NCBI GenBank assembly: GCA_900637705.1
Contig: LR134390.1
Location: 3,162,001 to 3,226,000 of the forward strand
Direction: 5' to 3'
Source of the DNA: Fusobacterium varium
GTDB lineage: Bacteria; Fusobacteriota; Fusobacteriia; Fusobacteriales; Fusobacteriaceae
Length of the DNA: 64,000 nt
The notes beneath the pieces are model-generated. The model saw nothing but the letters and a program-made list of their open reading frames with translations. It did no database searches and was not told where the DNA came from. The number at the start of each line of letters is the position of its first letter. Positions within the stretch are counted from its first letter, which is position 1. The translations under genes were made by a program, and so were the position numbers. This document shows, piece after piece, positions 8,580 to 15,971 of the stretch.

Positions 8580-8729
8580 CTATTCTTTTGGTCTAAGACA
8601 GAAAGGAAGATTTCCTATATCATTTTTATGATGCATTACACAATCACAACATTTTCCATGATTAGGACAGTCTTTAGGACAAGTACATTCAGCAACATGA
8701 GTGTTGCTACACTTAACATTACATTCCAT
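8580..8729 (-). CDS. Cysteine-rich mini-protein (49 aa), DUF6485-like
   Basis: A short gene with a clear GAGGAG Shine-Dalgarno eight bases before ATG. The product has nine cysteines among 49 residues, arranged as C-x3-C, C-x-C-x3-C, then HGKCCDCVMHHKNDIGNLPF and a final C. The K-C-C-x-C-x(3)-H-H and L-P-F-C pieces resemble the small DUF6485 family, which is presumed to bind zinc or an iron-sulfur cluster. It has no signal peptide, so it is probably cytosolic. Function unknown. Family assignment is from memory of the motif, not from a search. Confidence 0.7.
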   Translation of the reverse strand: MECNVKCSNTHVAECTCPKDCPNHGKCCDCVMHHKNDIGNLPFCLRPKE

Positions 8730-8870
8730 AAAATCACTCCTCAAAATTAATTTCTACACACATTTCCTTATTTGATTATAGTCCTAATTCATCTATTTGT
8801 AAATAACTCTATTGACAAACTTAAATAAAAAAGGTATCGTTTATTTAAAAATATGAGTGAAGGAGAAGAG

Positions 8871-9650
8871 ATGAAGTTAATAGCAATGGATTTAGATGGA
8901 ACTCTCTTAACTAAAGATAAAAGAGTATCAGATTTTAATAGAGATATATTAAATAAAAAAAGTAATGAGGGAATAGAACTGGTTATAGCTTCTGGAAGAG
9001 ATTTATATAGTATAATGGATTTGACAGGGTGTTTAAATGTAAAATATCACATTTGTTTCAATGGAGCAAAAATATATAAAAATAAAAAACTAATCTATTC
9101 TAAGTCAATGAATAAAGAGATTTGTCTGGATATTCTTGAAAAAGCTGTTGAAATAGGTTTGGATTACAGTGCTACAGCTGGAAGGGAAGTTCATTTTACT
9201 AAGATAGACCCTGAGTATGTAAAAGAATATAAAGCCAATAAGGAACTGAGATTTTTTCATATAACTGATAGAAGACCTCTTGGAAGAGAATTTGAGAAAA
9301 TGGTATTTGTAGGAGATGCAGATAAATTTAAAAAACTTAGAAAATATGTAACTGAAAAATATGGAAATGAACTCAATATTTTTGGCTCAGGAGATGGAGT
9401 TATGGATATAGTAAATATTCAATGTAGCAAGGGAGAAGCTTTAAAAAATGTAGCTGAAGATATAGGAATACCTATAGGGCAGACAATGGCATTTGGAGAT
9501 AATGAAAATGATTTATCTATGCTGGATATTGCTGGCTGTTCTGTAATTATGGCTAATGCAGCAGAAGAATTAAAGAAATCTAAATATGAAAGAACTGTTA
9601 CTAATGATGAGAATGGAGTAGGAACTTTTGTAGAAAATTTTTTTAAATAA
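8871..9650 (+). CDS. Cof-type HAD-superfamily phosphatase
   Basis: About 259 residues. The start at 8871 is preferred over 8853 because AAGGAG lies eight bases upstream and the protein then opens directly with MKLIAMDLDGTLL, HAD motif I with the nucleophile Asp and the acid Asp. Motif II (VIASGR) and motif IV (AFGDNENDLSML) are present, with a C2 cap between as in the Cof/YidA group. These cytosolic Mg2+-dependent enzymes dephosphorylate sugar phosphates or cofactors. The substrate cannot be assigned. Confidence 0.9.
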   Translation: MKLIAMDLDGTLLTKDKRVSDFNRDILNKKSNEGIELVIASGRDLYSIMDLTGCLNVKYHICFNGAKIYKNKKLIYSKSMNKEICLDILEKAVEIGLDYSATAGREVHFTKIDPEYVKEYKANKELRFFHITDRRPLGREFEKMVFVGDADKFKKLRKYVTEKYGNELNIFGSGDGVMDIVNIQCSKGEALKNVAEDIGIPIGQTMAFGDNENDLSMLDIAGCSVIMANAAEELKKSKYERTVTNDENGVGTFVENFFK

Positions 9651-9793
9651 TAAAGAACAGTGGAGTAAAAATAGAAATAGGCTAAAGAATACTTGATTTA
9701 GAACACTTGAAAGGCTTGAGTGTGATAATGAATTGCCATATATGGAAGGGACTTTAATGTTATTGGTATAATTACTAAGAAAGAAATGGGAGT

Positions 9794-9865
9794 AACAGGT
9801 GACTAAAAACTAAATTAAATTTTAGAAATTTCTAAAACTATGTTTAGAAGCCACCTGTTTTTTTA
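9794..9865 (+). terminator. Large stem-loop with T-tract
   Basis: Arms AACAGGTG / CACCTGTT followed by TTTTTTT. The 50-base loop itself contains the palindrome TTTTAGAAATTTCTAAAA. Downstream of the Cof phosphatase. Confidence 0.5.
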
Positions 9866-10747
9866 TTTATTTACTGGATTGACATGGACCATGCAGTGCT
9901 TTATTTTAGGAATATTATTTTCAATAGCATCATGAACATAATGAGCTATATCATGTGCCTGTTTAAGAGAAATATTTCCATCTGCCTGAATTTCTACATC
10001 TACATATATCCTATCTCCAAATAACCTAGTTTTGATTTGATCAATTCCCAAAACACCTTCCTGTTTTAAAATAAGAGTTCTAATTATTTCAATAGTTTCA
10101 TCATCACAAGCTTTATCAGTCATTTTATTAATAGAATCCATAAATATTTCAAATGCAGCTTTTAAGATAAATATACAAATAATTACACTTGCAATAGGAT
10201 CAAATATTGGATATCCTAGTCTTGCCCCAAGTATACCAGCAAAACTTCCTACAGATGAAAGAGCATCAGAACGATGGTGCCACGCATCAGCCATAAGAGC
10301 ACCAGAATTTATTTTTTTAGCAGCAGCTCTTGTGTACCAATACATTCCTTCTTTTACTCCTATTGATACTACAGCGGCAATCAGAGCAAGAACTCCAGGA
10401 ACAGTTAAATGACTATAATCATTTGAAGAAATAATTAGAACACCTTTGTATCCTATACCTAAGCCAGTTGCAAAAAGTATGGCAGCTAAAAGTATAGCAG
10501 CCACACATTCCATTCTTTCATGGCCATAAGGGTGAGTTTTATCTGATTCTTTATTAGCTATTTTTACTCCAATGATTACTATGAAAGTACTTAGAACATC
10601 AGAAGCTGAGTGAACAGCGTCTGAAATCATAGCTCCAGAATGAGCCACTATACCAGCAAAAAGCTTGAAAATAGATAGAATAATATTCCAGGTAATAGAA
10701 ATAAAAGAAACTTTCATAGCAGTTTGTTCATTTGTCAAAGTTTTCAT
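9863..10747 (-). CDS. Cation diffusion facilitator (CDF) metal exporter
   Basis: 294 residues with six predicted membrane helices and a cytoplasmic C-terminal domain. The metal sites are visible: H-x3-D in helix 2 (MISDAVHSASD, residues near 40-50) and HHRSD in helix 5 (ADAWHHRSDALSS). The histidine-containing C-terminal domain (QAHDIAHYVHDAIE, HCMVHVNP) fits the regulatory ferredoxin-like domain. CDF proteins export divalent cations by proton or potassium antiport. The NiCo riboswitch in its leader implies that Co2+ and/or Ni2+ are the physiological substrates, as with czcD genes in other bacteria. Confidence 0.93.
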   Translation of the reverse strand: MKTLTNEQTAMKVSFISITWNIILSIFKLFAGIVAHSGAMISDAVHSASDVLSTFIVIIGVKIANKESDKTHPYGHERMECVAAILLAAILFATGLGIGYKGVLIISSNDYSHLTVPGVLALIAAVVSIGVKEGMYWYTRAAAKKINSGALMADAWHHRSDALSSVGSFAGILGARLGYPIFDPIASVIICIFILKAAFEIFMDSINKMTDKACDDETIEIIRTLILKQEGVLGIDQIKTRLFGDRIYVDVEIQADGNISLKQAHDIAHYVHDAIENNIPKIKHCMVHVNPVNK

Positions 10748-10779
10748 GAAATTTTGTACCTCCCCAAATATATTGTATT

Positions 10780-10817
10780 AAAAAAGCATCTATGGAACAC
10801 ACTTGTCCCACAGATGC
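10780..10817 (-). terminator. Riboswitch-controlled terminator before the CDF gene
   Basis: Read on the minus strand, GCATCT-G-TGGGACA pairs with TGTTCCA-TAGATGC and is followed by TTTTTT. The left arm is the 3' part of the aptamer (helix 4 and the GGGACA junction), so metal binding would block terminator formation. This predicts an ON switch. Confidence 0.85.
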
Positions 10818-10880
10818 TGTTAATTTCATCTGCTGCTGTTTTTTTAACAGCCCGGTCTTATGACCTGATCAGTCTGTACT
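10797..10880 (-). ncRNA. NiCo riboswitch (czcD motif) aptamer
   Basis: On the minus strand the leader reads ACTGATCAGG, then a hairpin GGTC..GACC, then CCGGGCTG..CAGCAGCAGATG, a loop, CATCTGTGGGACAAGT. This matches my memory of the four-way-junction NiCo consensus (CAGG, CCGGGCUG, CAGAUG/CAUCUG, GGGACAGU), which senses Co2+ and Ni2+ cooperatively. It lies between a consensus promoter and the CDF exporter and overlaps a terminator. The gene context is exactly that of known members. A covariance-model search would settle it. Confidence 0.88.
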
Positions 10881-10924
10881 GTAAGTATTCCTATGAGAGA
10901 ATGCATCAGTGCAATATTATGATT

Positions 10925-10953
10925 ATTATACAAAGGGAAAAGAGATTTGTCAA
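10925..10953 (-). promoter_or_regulatory. Consensus promoter of the NiCo riboswitch / CDF transcript
   Basis: Minus strand TTGACA and TATAAT with a 17-base spacer, about 40 bases upstream of the aptamer. Confidence 0.8.
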
Positions 10954-10965
10954 GAGATAGAGAAT

Positions 10966-11000
10966 AAAAAAGACTGTGAAAGAATTCACAGTCTTTTTTT
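10966..11000. terminator. Strong hairpin terminator
   Basis: Long perfect stem built on AAAAGACTGTGAA / TTCACAGTCTTTT with a 4-base loop and T-tracts both ways. It ends the small minus-strand gene just to its right. Confidence 0.8.
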
Positions 11001-11038
11001 AGGGTATAAAATCAAAAATATTTCAAGATCCAGTTTAA

Positions 11039-11179
11039 TTATTTAGCATATCTTAAAAAATAATCATCAAGCATAGTAAGTTCATCTTTCATTTCTTTTA
11101 ATTTATCTTTATTTTCTTCTGATTTGCTATGATTATAAAATTTTTCAAGTATATCTAAGTTTGTTATTTCTTTTTTCAT
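11039..11179 (-). CDS. Small hypothetical protein (46 aa)
   Basis: ATG preceded by GGAGGT seven bases upstream and ended by a strong terminator, which together support a real gene. The sequence is highly charged and helical (LEKFYNHSKSEENKDKLKEM, then KDELTMLDDYFLRYAK), without membrane segment or cysteines. It has the look of a small helical hairpin of the Spo0E-like size, but no family signature is convincing. Function unknown. Confidence 0.55.
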   Translation of the reverse strand: MKKEITNLDILEKFYNHSKSEENKDKLKEMKDELTMLDDYFLRYAK

Positions 11180-11602
11180 AATATTACCTCCAGTATTATT
11201 AATATGTTATATCAATACAAATAAATAATCGTTCCGAAAAATAACTCAAATAATCTCAAGTGATTTATTATCACTCTTATTCTTTTTATGATTGTATTAT
11301 AACAGATGATTGTGAAAAAAGTAAAACAATATTTTGTACATATTGTCACAAGTTAAAACTTGTGGAATCAATTTTACAAATGAATGTTTTATAATTGAAA
11401 TATTGGATTTATATATATTGTATATAGATTAAAAATTGAAAAATGAGAAGTTTGGATATAAAAATATAATTAAATTATAAAAAGAAAAAAAGTTTGACAC
11501 ATAGTAAAAAAACATATAATCTATAAGATATATAGTAAATAATAAAAGTAATATTTATAAGAATATAAAATTTAATATTAAATAAATTCTAAAGGGGGAG
11601 GT
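11180..11602. other. Intergenic region with a palindrome and the bactofilin promoter
   Basis: No gene seen. A near-perfect inverted repeat CACAAGTTAAAACTTGTG lies at 11347-11364 and could be an operator. A candidate promoter for the bactofilin gene is at 11494-11520 (TTGACA, 15-base spacer, TATAAT), so the spacing is short. Confidence 0.45.
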
Positions 11603-11989
11603 ATGGGATTGTTCAGTAAAAATAATAAAGATATAGAGATAGATTTTTCATCAAAGGGAATGACAGCTATTTCAAAAGGAAGTACAGTAGTAGGAGATAT
11701 TACTAATGAATGTAATCTTCATATAGATGGAATAGTTACTGGAAATATTATTTCTAATGCTGTAGTTACAGTTGGAACAAGTGGAAGAGTAAAAGGAAAA
11801 ATCAAAGCATATAAAATAATTATAAGTGGTATATGTAAAGGAGAACTTGAAGCAGATATTGTTGAAATATTAACTAATAGTAAAGTAGTAGGAGATATAA
11901 CAAGTTCTAAATTAATTTTGGAAAAAGATTCATATTTTGAAGGTAAAAATCAGAAAAAGCAATCTAGTGAATATATAGAAATGAAATAA
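11603..11989 (+). CDS. Bactofilin (polymer-forming cytoskeletal protein)
   Basis: 128 residues with the bactofilin core: GSTVVGDITNECNLHIDGIV, TGNIISNAVVTVGTSGRVKG and the following K-I-x-A/G-x-x-I-x-G-x-x-x-G-E-L-E-A turn pattern (about residues 25-110) of a right-handed triangular beta-helix. Short polar tails flank it. Bactofilins assemble into nucleotide-free filaments at the inner membrane and often localise wall enzymes or shape determinants. No M23 peptidase partner is adjacent. The Shine-Dalgarno is GGGGGAGG. Confidence 0.93.
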   Translation: MGLFSKNNKDIEIDFSSKGMTAISKGSTVVGDITNECNLHIDGIVTGNIISNAVVTVGTSGRVKGKIKAYKIIISGICKGELEADIVEILTNSKVVGDITSSKLILEKDSYFEGKNQKKQSSEYIEMK

Positions 11990-12000
11990 AAAATAAAAAT

Positions 12001-12039
12001 GACAGCTGAATTGATTAAAATTTATAGCTGTCTTTTTTT
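12001..12039 (+). terminator. Terminator after the bactofilin gene
   Basis: GACAGCT / AGCTGTC stem with AAAA before and TTTTTTT after. Confidence 0.75.
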
Positions 12040-12060
12040 GTGCGTATAATAATAATTTTA

Positions 12061-12089
12061 TTGACATAAACATATTTAAACGTTAAAAT
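12061..12089 (+). promoter_or_regulatory. Promoter of the second HU-like pair
   Basis: TTGACA, 17-base spacer, TAAAAT. It lies about 110 bases before the first start codon, leaving a long leader. Confidence 0.7.
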
Positions 12090-12199
12090 GATAGTAAATA
12101 TATTAAATATATGCGTTTTTAAGAGTTTAATAAAATAGTACATAAGAAGTTTACTTTTTATATCACGGGGAAATAAAATTAGTTTTAAAAGGAGTTAAG

Positions 12200-12505
12200 A
12201 TGGGAGAAAAAGAGTTTTTAAAACTGTATATGAAGGAAAGAGAGTTAAAAAGTTTAGAAGAGGCTAAAGAAAAAGTAGATACTTTTTGGAAAACGTTGAA
12301 AACATCTCTTGAAAATGGGGAAAAAGTTAAGTTTAAGGACTGGGGAAATTTTGAAATGAAAGAGGTCAGACCTAGAAAAATAATTGAGCTTCAAACTAAA
12401 AAAGAGATAATTATACCCAAAAGTAGAAAGATAAAGTTCACTTCTGGAAAAGGCCTTGTAAAATCTGTGAATGTCAAATGCAAAGAGGGAAAGATAAATG
12501 AATAA
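12200..12505 (+). CDS. HU/IHF-like DNA-binding protein, first of a second tandem pair
   Basis: 101 residues, clearly paralogous to the protein at 4416: EAKEKVDTFWKTLKTSLENG aligns with its N-terminal helices, and VKFKDWGNFEMKEVRPRK with SLKNWGTFEKKEVKPRR. The C-terminal IKFTSGKGLVKSVN keeps the HU-type F-x-x-G-K-x-L. The arm lacks the usual N-P-x-T. Shine-Dalgarno AAAGGAG. It overlaps the next gene by 8 bases, the same overlap as in the first pair, so the two-gene arrangement is conserved. Confidence 0.8.
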   Translation: MGEKEFLKLYMKERELKSLEEAKEKVDTFWKTLKTSLENGEKVKFKDWGNFEMKEVRPRKIIELQTKKEIIIPKSRKIKFTSGKGLVKSVNVKCKEGKINE

Positions 12506-12773
12506 ATTAGAGTTTATAAAAGAATATAAAAAATGTTATAAAAAAAATATTACTTATACAGAAGCTAAAAAAGATGTAGAAGCATTTCTAGATTTAATAG
12601 AAAATAATATTATGAATGTTGGAAATATAAAATTCAAAGAAATAGGAGCTTTTTCCGTTTTAGAAAGAAAGGAAAGAGTAATAAGTAATCCTAAGACAAG
12701 AGAAAGAATGACAATTTACCCTTTAACAACAGTAAAATTTATTCCAACTAAAGTAAAAAAAGAAGAAAAATAA
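12498..12773 (+). CDS. HU/IHF-like DNA-binding protein, second of a second tandem pair
   Basis: 91 residues, paralogue of the protein at 4702: EIGAFSVLERKERVISNPKT matches RGTFMVLKKKPRTVSNPSTK, with the HU N-P-x-T arm tip retained, then IYPLTTVKFIPTK. The start overlaps the upstream gene and has AGAGGGA for ribosome binding. The two members of each pair are unlike each other but alike between pairs, which suggests obligate heterodimers as in IHF-alpha/beta. Confidence 0.8.
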   Translation: MNKLEFIKEYKKCYKKNITYTEAKKDVEAFLDLIENNIMNVGNIKFKEIGAFSVLERKERVISNPKTRERMTIYPLTTVKFIPTKVKKEEK

Positions 12774-12779
12774 TATAAT

Positions 12780-12815
12780 AAAAAAGGTCAGCAGTATGTC
12801 TACTGACCTTTTTTT
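12780..12815. terminator. Bidirectional terminator
   Basis: AAAAAAGGTCAG / CTGACCTTTTTT stem between the HU-like pair and the convergent tetrapyrrole operon. Confidence 0.85.
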
Positions 12816-12816
12816 A

Positions 12817-13194
12817 TTATTTCACAGCTATAACCTCTATTTCCACTTTTACATCTTTAGGAAGCCTTGCAACTTCTACACATGCTCTTGCAGGTTTAAT
12901 ATTTCCAAGATATTCATTGTATACCTCATTCATGAGGGCAAAGTCTTCCATATTTTTTATAAAAACAGTAGCTTTTATTACATTTTTGAAAGTATATCCA
13001 GCAGCTTCAAGAATAGCTCCTATATTTTCAAGAGATTGTTTAGTTTGATCTTGTATATCTTCAGATATAAGAGCCATAGTTTCTGGGACAAAAGGGATTT
13101 GACCAGATACAAAAAGAACTCCATTTACTTCAACAGCTTGTGAATATGGGCCTAAAGCAGCAGGGGCTTTTTTAGTGTGGATAATTTTTTTCAT
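12817..13194 (-). CDS. ridA: RidA family enamine/imine deaminase
   Basis: 125 residues, full length. Signatures are GPYSQAVEVNGVLFVSGQIP, then KATVFIKNMEDFALMNEVYN and the closing PARACVEVARLPKDVKVEIE with the substrate-carboxylate Arg and catalytic-site Glu. RidA trimers hydrolyse reactive 2-aminoacrylate and related imines made by PLP enzymes. It is the last gene of the siroheme operon, 9 bases after sirC. The operon's PLP enzyme HemL might be the reason for its presence, which is inference. Confidence 0.93.
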   Translation of the reverse strand: MKKIIHTKKAPAALGPYSQAVEVNGVLFVSGQIPFVPETMALISEDIQDQTKQSLENIGAILEAAGYTFKNVIKATVFIKNMEDFALMNEVYNEYLGNIKPARACVEVARLPKDVKVEIEVIAVK

Positions 13195-13203
13195 TATTAC
13201 CTC

Positions 13204-13659
13204 CTAATATTGTTGATTATTGAAAAAATTAATTATTTTTTCTTTAAGAGCTTTTGATTTTTTAGGATCTCCTTTTGCAGAGATAGCGATTTGATATTCA
13301 TCATTTTCAAAAGTACTTGAAAAACGACAATTCATTTCTGCTTTAGATGTAATATTATTAACAAGTATGTTTTTTTCATCACATAACTTAAAAATATATT
13401 TATTGAAATAAACATCATCAGTGGCAGCTATTACCATAAAGATGTCATTTAGCATATCTTCTTTAAAATCATCTAAAGATATTTCTATACCTTTTAGTTT
13501 CGTGAATTTTTCTTCTTTTATATCTTTGGTAATAACTTTAATTTTTGCTCCATAATTTAAAAGAGTTTCAGTTTTTCTAAAGGCTATCTTTCCAGCTCCA
13601 ACTACAAGTATATTTTTATTTTTTAAATTTAAAAATACAGGGAAAAAATTATTTTCCAT
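13204..13659 (-). CDS. Precorrin-2 dehydrogenase (SirC/Met8 N-terminal type)
   Basis: About 151 residues. The start at 13659 (MENNFFPVF) is chosen for the GGAG seven bases upstream. It overlaps the end of hemL by 11 bases. An NAD-binding Rossmann start (ILVVGAGKIAFRKTETLL), AATDD and the N-x-x-x-x-x-x-C-x-F (NNITSKAEMNCRF) segment are typical of precorrin-2 dehydrogenases, as is ISAKGDPKKSKALKEKI. It oxidises precorrin-2 to sirohydrochlorin. It is shorter than SirC (about 200 residues) and lacks most of the C-terminal region, so ferrochelatase activity is doubtful. Confidence 0.88.
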   Translation of the reverse strand: MENNFFPVFLNLKNKNILVVGAGKIAFRKTETLLNYGAKIKVITKDIKEEKFTKLKGIEISLDDFKEDMLNDIFMVIAATDDVYFNKYIFKLCDEKNILVNNITSKAEMNCRFSSTFENDEYQIAISAKGDPKKSKALKEKIINFFNNQQY

Positions 13660-14959
13660 TATTCTTTTCTCCAATAGCTTTAAAAGCTTTTTCTATTGAA
13701 ATAAGAGTTTTATCCAAATCCTCTTTAGTGTGTGCTGCTGATATAAAATGAGCTTCAAATTGAGATGGAGGACACACAATTCCATCTTCCAACATTGTAT
13801 TAAAATATATTGCAAAATTTTCAGTATTAGATGAAAGAGCATCTTCAAGGTTTTTTACTTCAGGTCTATCAGTAAAAAATATAGTGAAAAGAGATCCTAT
13901 TGTATTTACACATACAGGAACATTATATTTTGAAGCAAGTTCTTTTATATTATTTACAAGATATTGAGTTTTTTCCTCTAAATTTTTATAGAAAGTTTCT
14001 CTGTTATTAAACAGATAATTGATAGTTTCATATCCAGCTCTCACAGAAACGGGATTTCCAGAGAGGGTTCCAGCATGATAAACTCTTCCAACTGGAGCAA
14101 TAAGTTCCATTATTTCAGCTTTACCACCAAATGCTCCAACAGGATATCCACCACCAATTATTTTTCCAAGTGTAGTCATATCAGGAGTGATACCGAAGAA
14201 TTCTTGAGCTCCCCCTAGAGATAATCTAAATCCTGAAATAACTTCATCAAATATTAAAATAGTACCAGTAGCAGTACATATTTCTCTTATTTCTTTTAAA
14301 AATTTTATATCTGGATAAATCATTCCCATGTTTGCAGGAACAGGTTCCATGATAAGACAAGCTACATCTTTTTTTTCAAGAATAGCTTTAATTGCAGAAA
14401 TATCACCAAAGGGAACAGTAAGTGTATCTTTTAATACTCCATCTGTAATTCCGTTACTGTCTTGATAACCATCAGTCAAAAGTCCTGATCCTGATTTTAC
14501 TAGAAGTGAGTCAGAATGACCATGGTAACAACCTTCAAATTTTAGTATTTTATTTCTATTTGTATATGCTCTGGCTACTCTTACAGCAGACATAGTAGCT
14601 TCTGTCCCAGAAGTAGTAAGTCTTACTTTTTCAATAGAGGGACAGCATTTAGTAATAAGTTCAGCAAGTTCTACTTCCATTTTAGTAGGTAGTCCAAAAG
14701 AACTCCCCATCTCTATCGCTTCTCTAACACCTTTTATTACATTTTCAGGGTTATGTCCAAGAATTAATGGACCCCATGAACAGATGTAATCTATATATTC
14801 ATTTCCATCTTCATCCCATATTCTTGCACCTTTTCCTTTACATGCAAAAATAGGAGCTTTTCTATTTACAGATTTAAAAGCTCTCACAGGACTATTTACA
14901 CCACCAGGAATGTATTTTTCGGCTTTTTTAAAAATTTCAGTTGAAATCTTATGCTCCAT
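13649..14959 (-). CDS. hemL: Glutamate-1-semialdehyde 2,1-aminomutase
   Basis: 436 residues, the usual length. PLP-dependent class III aminotransferase fold: GGVNSPVRAFKSV at the N-terminus, SGTEATMSAVRVAR, the phosphate/ring contacts FDEVISGFR, and the Schiff-base lysine in TTLGKIIGGGYPVGAFGG. Converts glutamate-1-semialdehyde to 5-aminolevulinate in the C5 pathway. It lies 21 bases after hemB. Confidence 0.97.
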   Translation of the reverse strand: MEHKISTEIFKKAEKYIPGGVNSPVRAFKSVNRKAPIFACKGKGARIWDEDGNEYIDYICSWGPLILGHNPENVIKGVREAIEMGSSFGLPTKMEVELAELITKCCPSIEKVRLTTSGTEATMSAVRVARAYTNRNKILKFEGCYHGHSDSLLVKSGSGLLTDGYQDSNGITDGVLKDTLTVPFGDISAIKAILEKKDVACLIMEPVPANMGMIYPDIKFLKEIREICTATGTILIFDEVISGFRLSLGGAQEFFGITPDMTTLGKIIGGGYPVGAFGGKAEIMELIAPVGRVYHAGTLSGNPVSVRAGYETINYLFNNRETFYKNLEEKTQYLVNNIKELASKYNVPVCVNTIGSLFTIFFTDRPEVKNLEDALSSNTENFAIYFNTMLEDGIVCPPSQFEAHFISAAHTKEDLDKTLISIEKAFKAIGEKNNGK

Positions 14960-14980
14960 TTTTCCTCCTTAGTATAGTTT

Positions 14981-15958
14981 TTAAAAAATAACTTCCTTAT
15001 TTTTATACCATTTTGCTATATCTTTGGCATGGTAAGTGATTATTATATTTACTCCAGCTCTCTTCATAGCGAACATATTTTCCATAACAATACCTTTTTC
15101 ATCTATCCAACCATTTTGAGATGCGGCTTTTACCATAGAATATTCTCCACTTACATTATATGCAACAATAGGAAGGGAGATGTTAGATACAGCATTGATG
15201 ACATCAAGATAAGCAAGAGCAGGTTTAACCATTATAAAGTCTGCTCCTTCCTCTATATCAGCTTCAACTTCTCTAAAATATTCTTTGGAGTTTCTGAAAT
15301 CCATCTGATAACTTTTTCTATCTCCAAAGCTAGGGGCAGAGTCAGCAGCCTCTCTAAAAGGACCATAATAATTTGATGAATATTTTGCACTATATGCCAT
15401 GATAGGAGTGTTTACATATCCATTTTCATCTAAAATTTCTCTAATAGCCATTATTCTACCATCCATCATATCTGATGGAGCAACAATATCTGCTCCAGCT
15501 TTTACATGAGAAAGAGCTATTTTAGCTATGAATTTAAGAGTTTCATCATTTAAAACCTCACAGTCATCAAGTATTCCACAATGTCCATGAGAAGTATATT
15601 CACACATACACACATCAGTAATTATAAGAAACTCAGGGAAATTTTTCTTTATATATCTTATAGCTTCTTGAACAATCCCTTTATCATTATATGCTTCTGA
15701 ACCTTGGGGGTCTTTGTGCTTAGGAATACCAAAAAGCAAAATAGAAGTTATACCAAGTTCTTTCAGCTCAGCAAGTTCTTCACCTACTCTGTCAATTGAC
15801 CATCTATATTGTCCAGGCATAGATGATATTTCTTCCTTTATATTTTCTCCCTCTTCTATGAAAAGAGGATAGATAAAATCACTAAGATTAATTGTTACAT
15901 TTCTTACCATATCTCTCAAGGCTTTAGAACTTCTAAGTCTTCTAGTTCTAGTAAACAT
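14981..15958 (-). CDS. hemB: Porphobilinogen synthase (delta-aminolevulinate dehydratase)
   Basis: 325 residues. Visible signatures: TRTRRLRSSKALRDMVR near the start, the cysteine-rich metal site DVCMCEYTSHGHCGILDD, the first active-site lysine region APSDMMDGR, and the second Schiff-base lysine in FIMVKPALAYLDVI. The Cys set indicates a zinc-type enzyme. It condenses two 5-aminolevulinate molecules to porphobilinogen. Start with a Shine-Dalgarno (AGGAGGAAA) 13 bases after the end of cobA/hemD. Confidence 0.97.
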   Translation of the reverse strand: MFTRTRRLRSSKALRDMVRNVTINLSDFIYPLFIEEGENIKEEISSMPGQYRWSIDRVGEELAELKELGITSILLFGIPKHKDPQGSEAYNDKGIVQEAIRYIKKNFPEFLIITDVCMCEYTSHGHCGILDDCEVLNDETLKFIAKIALSHVKAGADIVAPSDMMDGRIMAIREILDENGYVNTPIMAYSAKYSSNYYGPFREAADSAPSFGDRKSYQMDFRNSKEYFREVEADIEEGADFIMVKPALAYLDVINAVSNISLPIVAYNVSGEYSMVKAASQNGWIDEKGIVMENMFAMKRAGVNIIITYHAKDIAKWYKNKEVIF

Positions 15959-15971
15959 AAATATTTTCCTC

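Noticed and set aside
9685-9830. Possible decayed gene after the Cof phosphatase
   Set aside because: Short open pieces (LERLECDNELPYMEGTL and IITKKEMGVTGD) lie in different frames, but I recognise no family and cannot distinguish it from chance.
10724-10960. Open frame of 78 codons on the plus strand
   Set aside because: It lies entirely over the NiCo riboswitch, its terminator and promoter on the other strand and has no Shine-Dalgarno.
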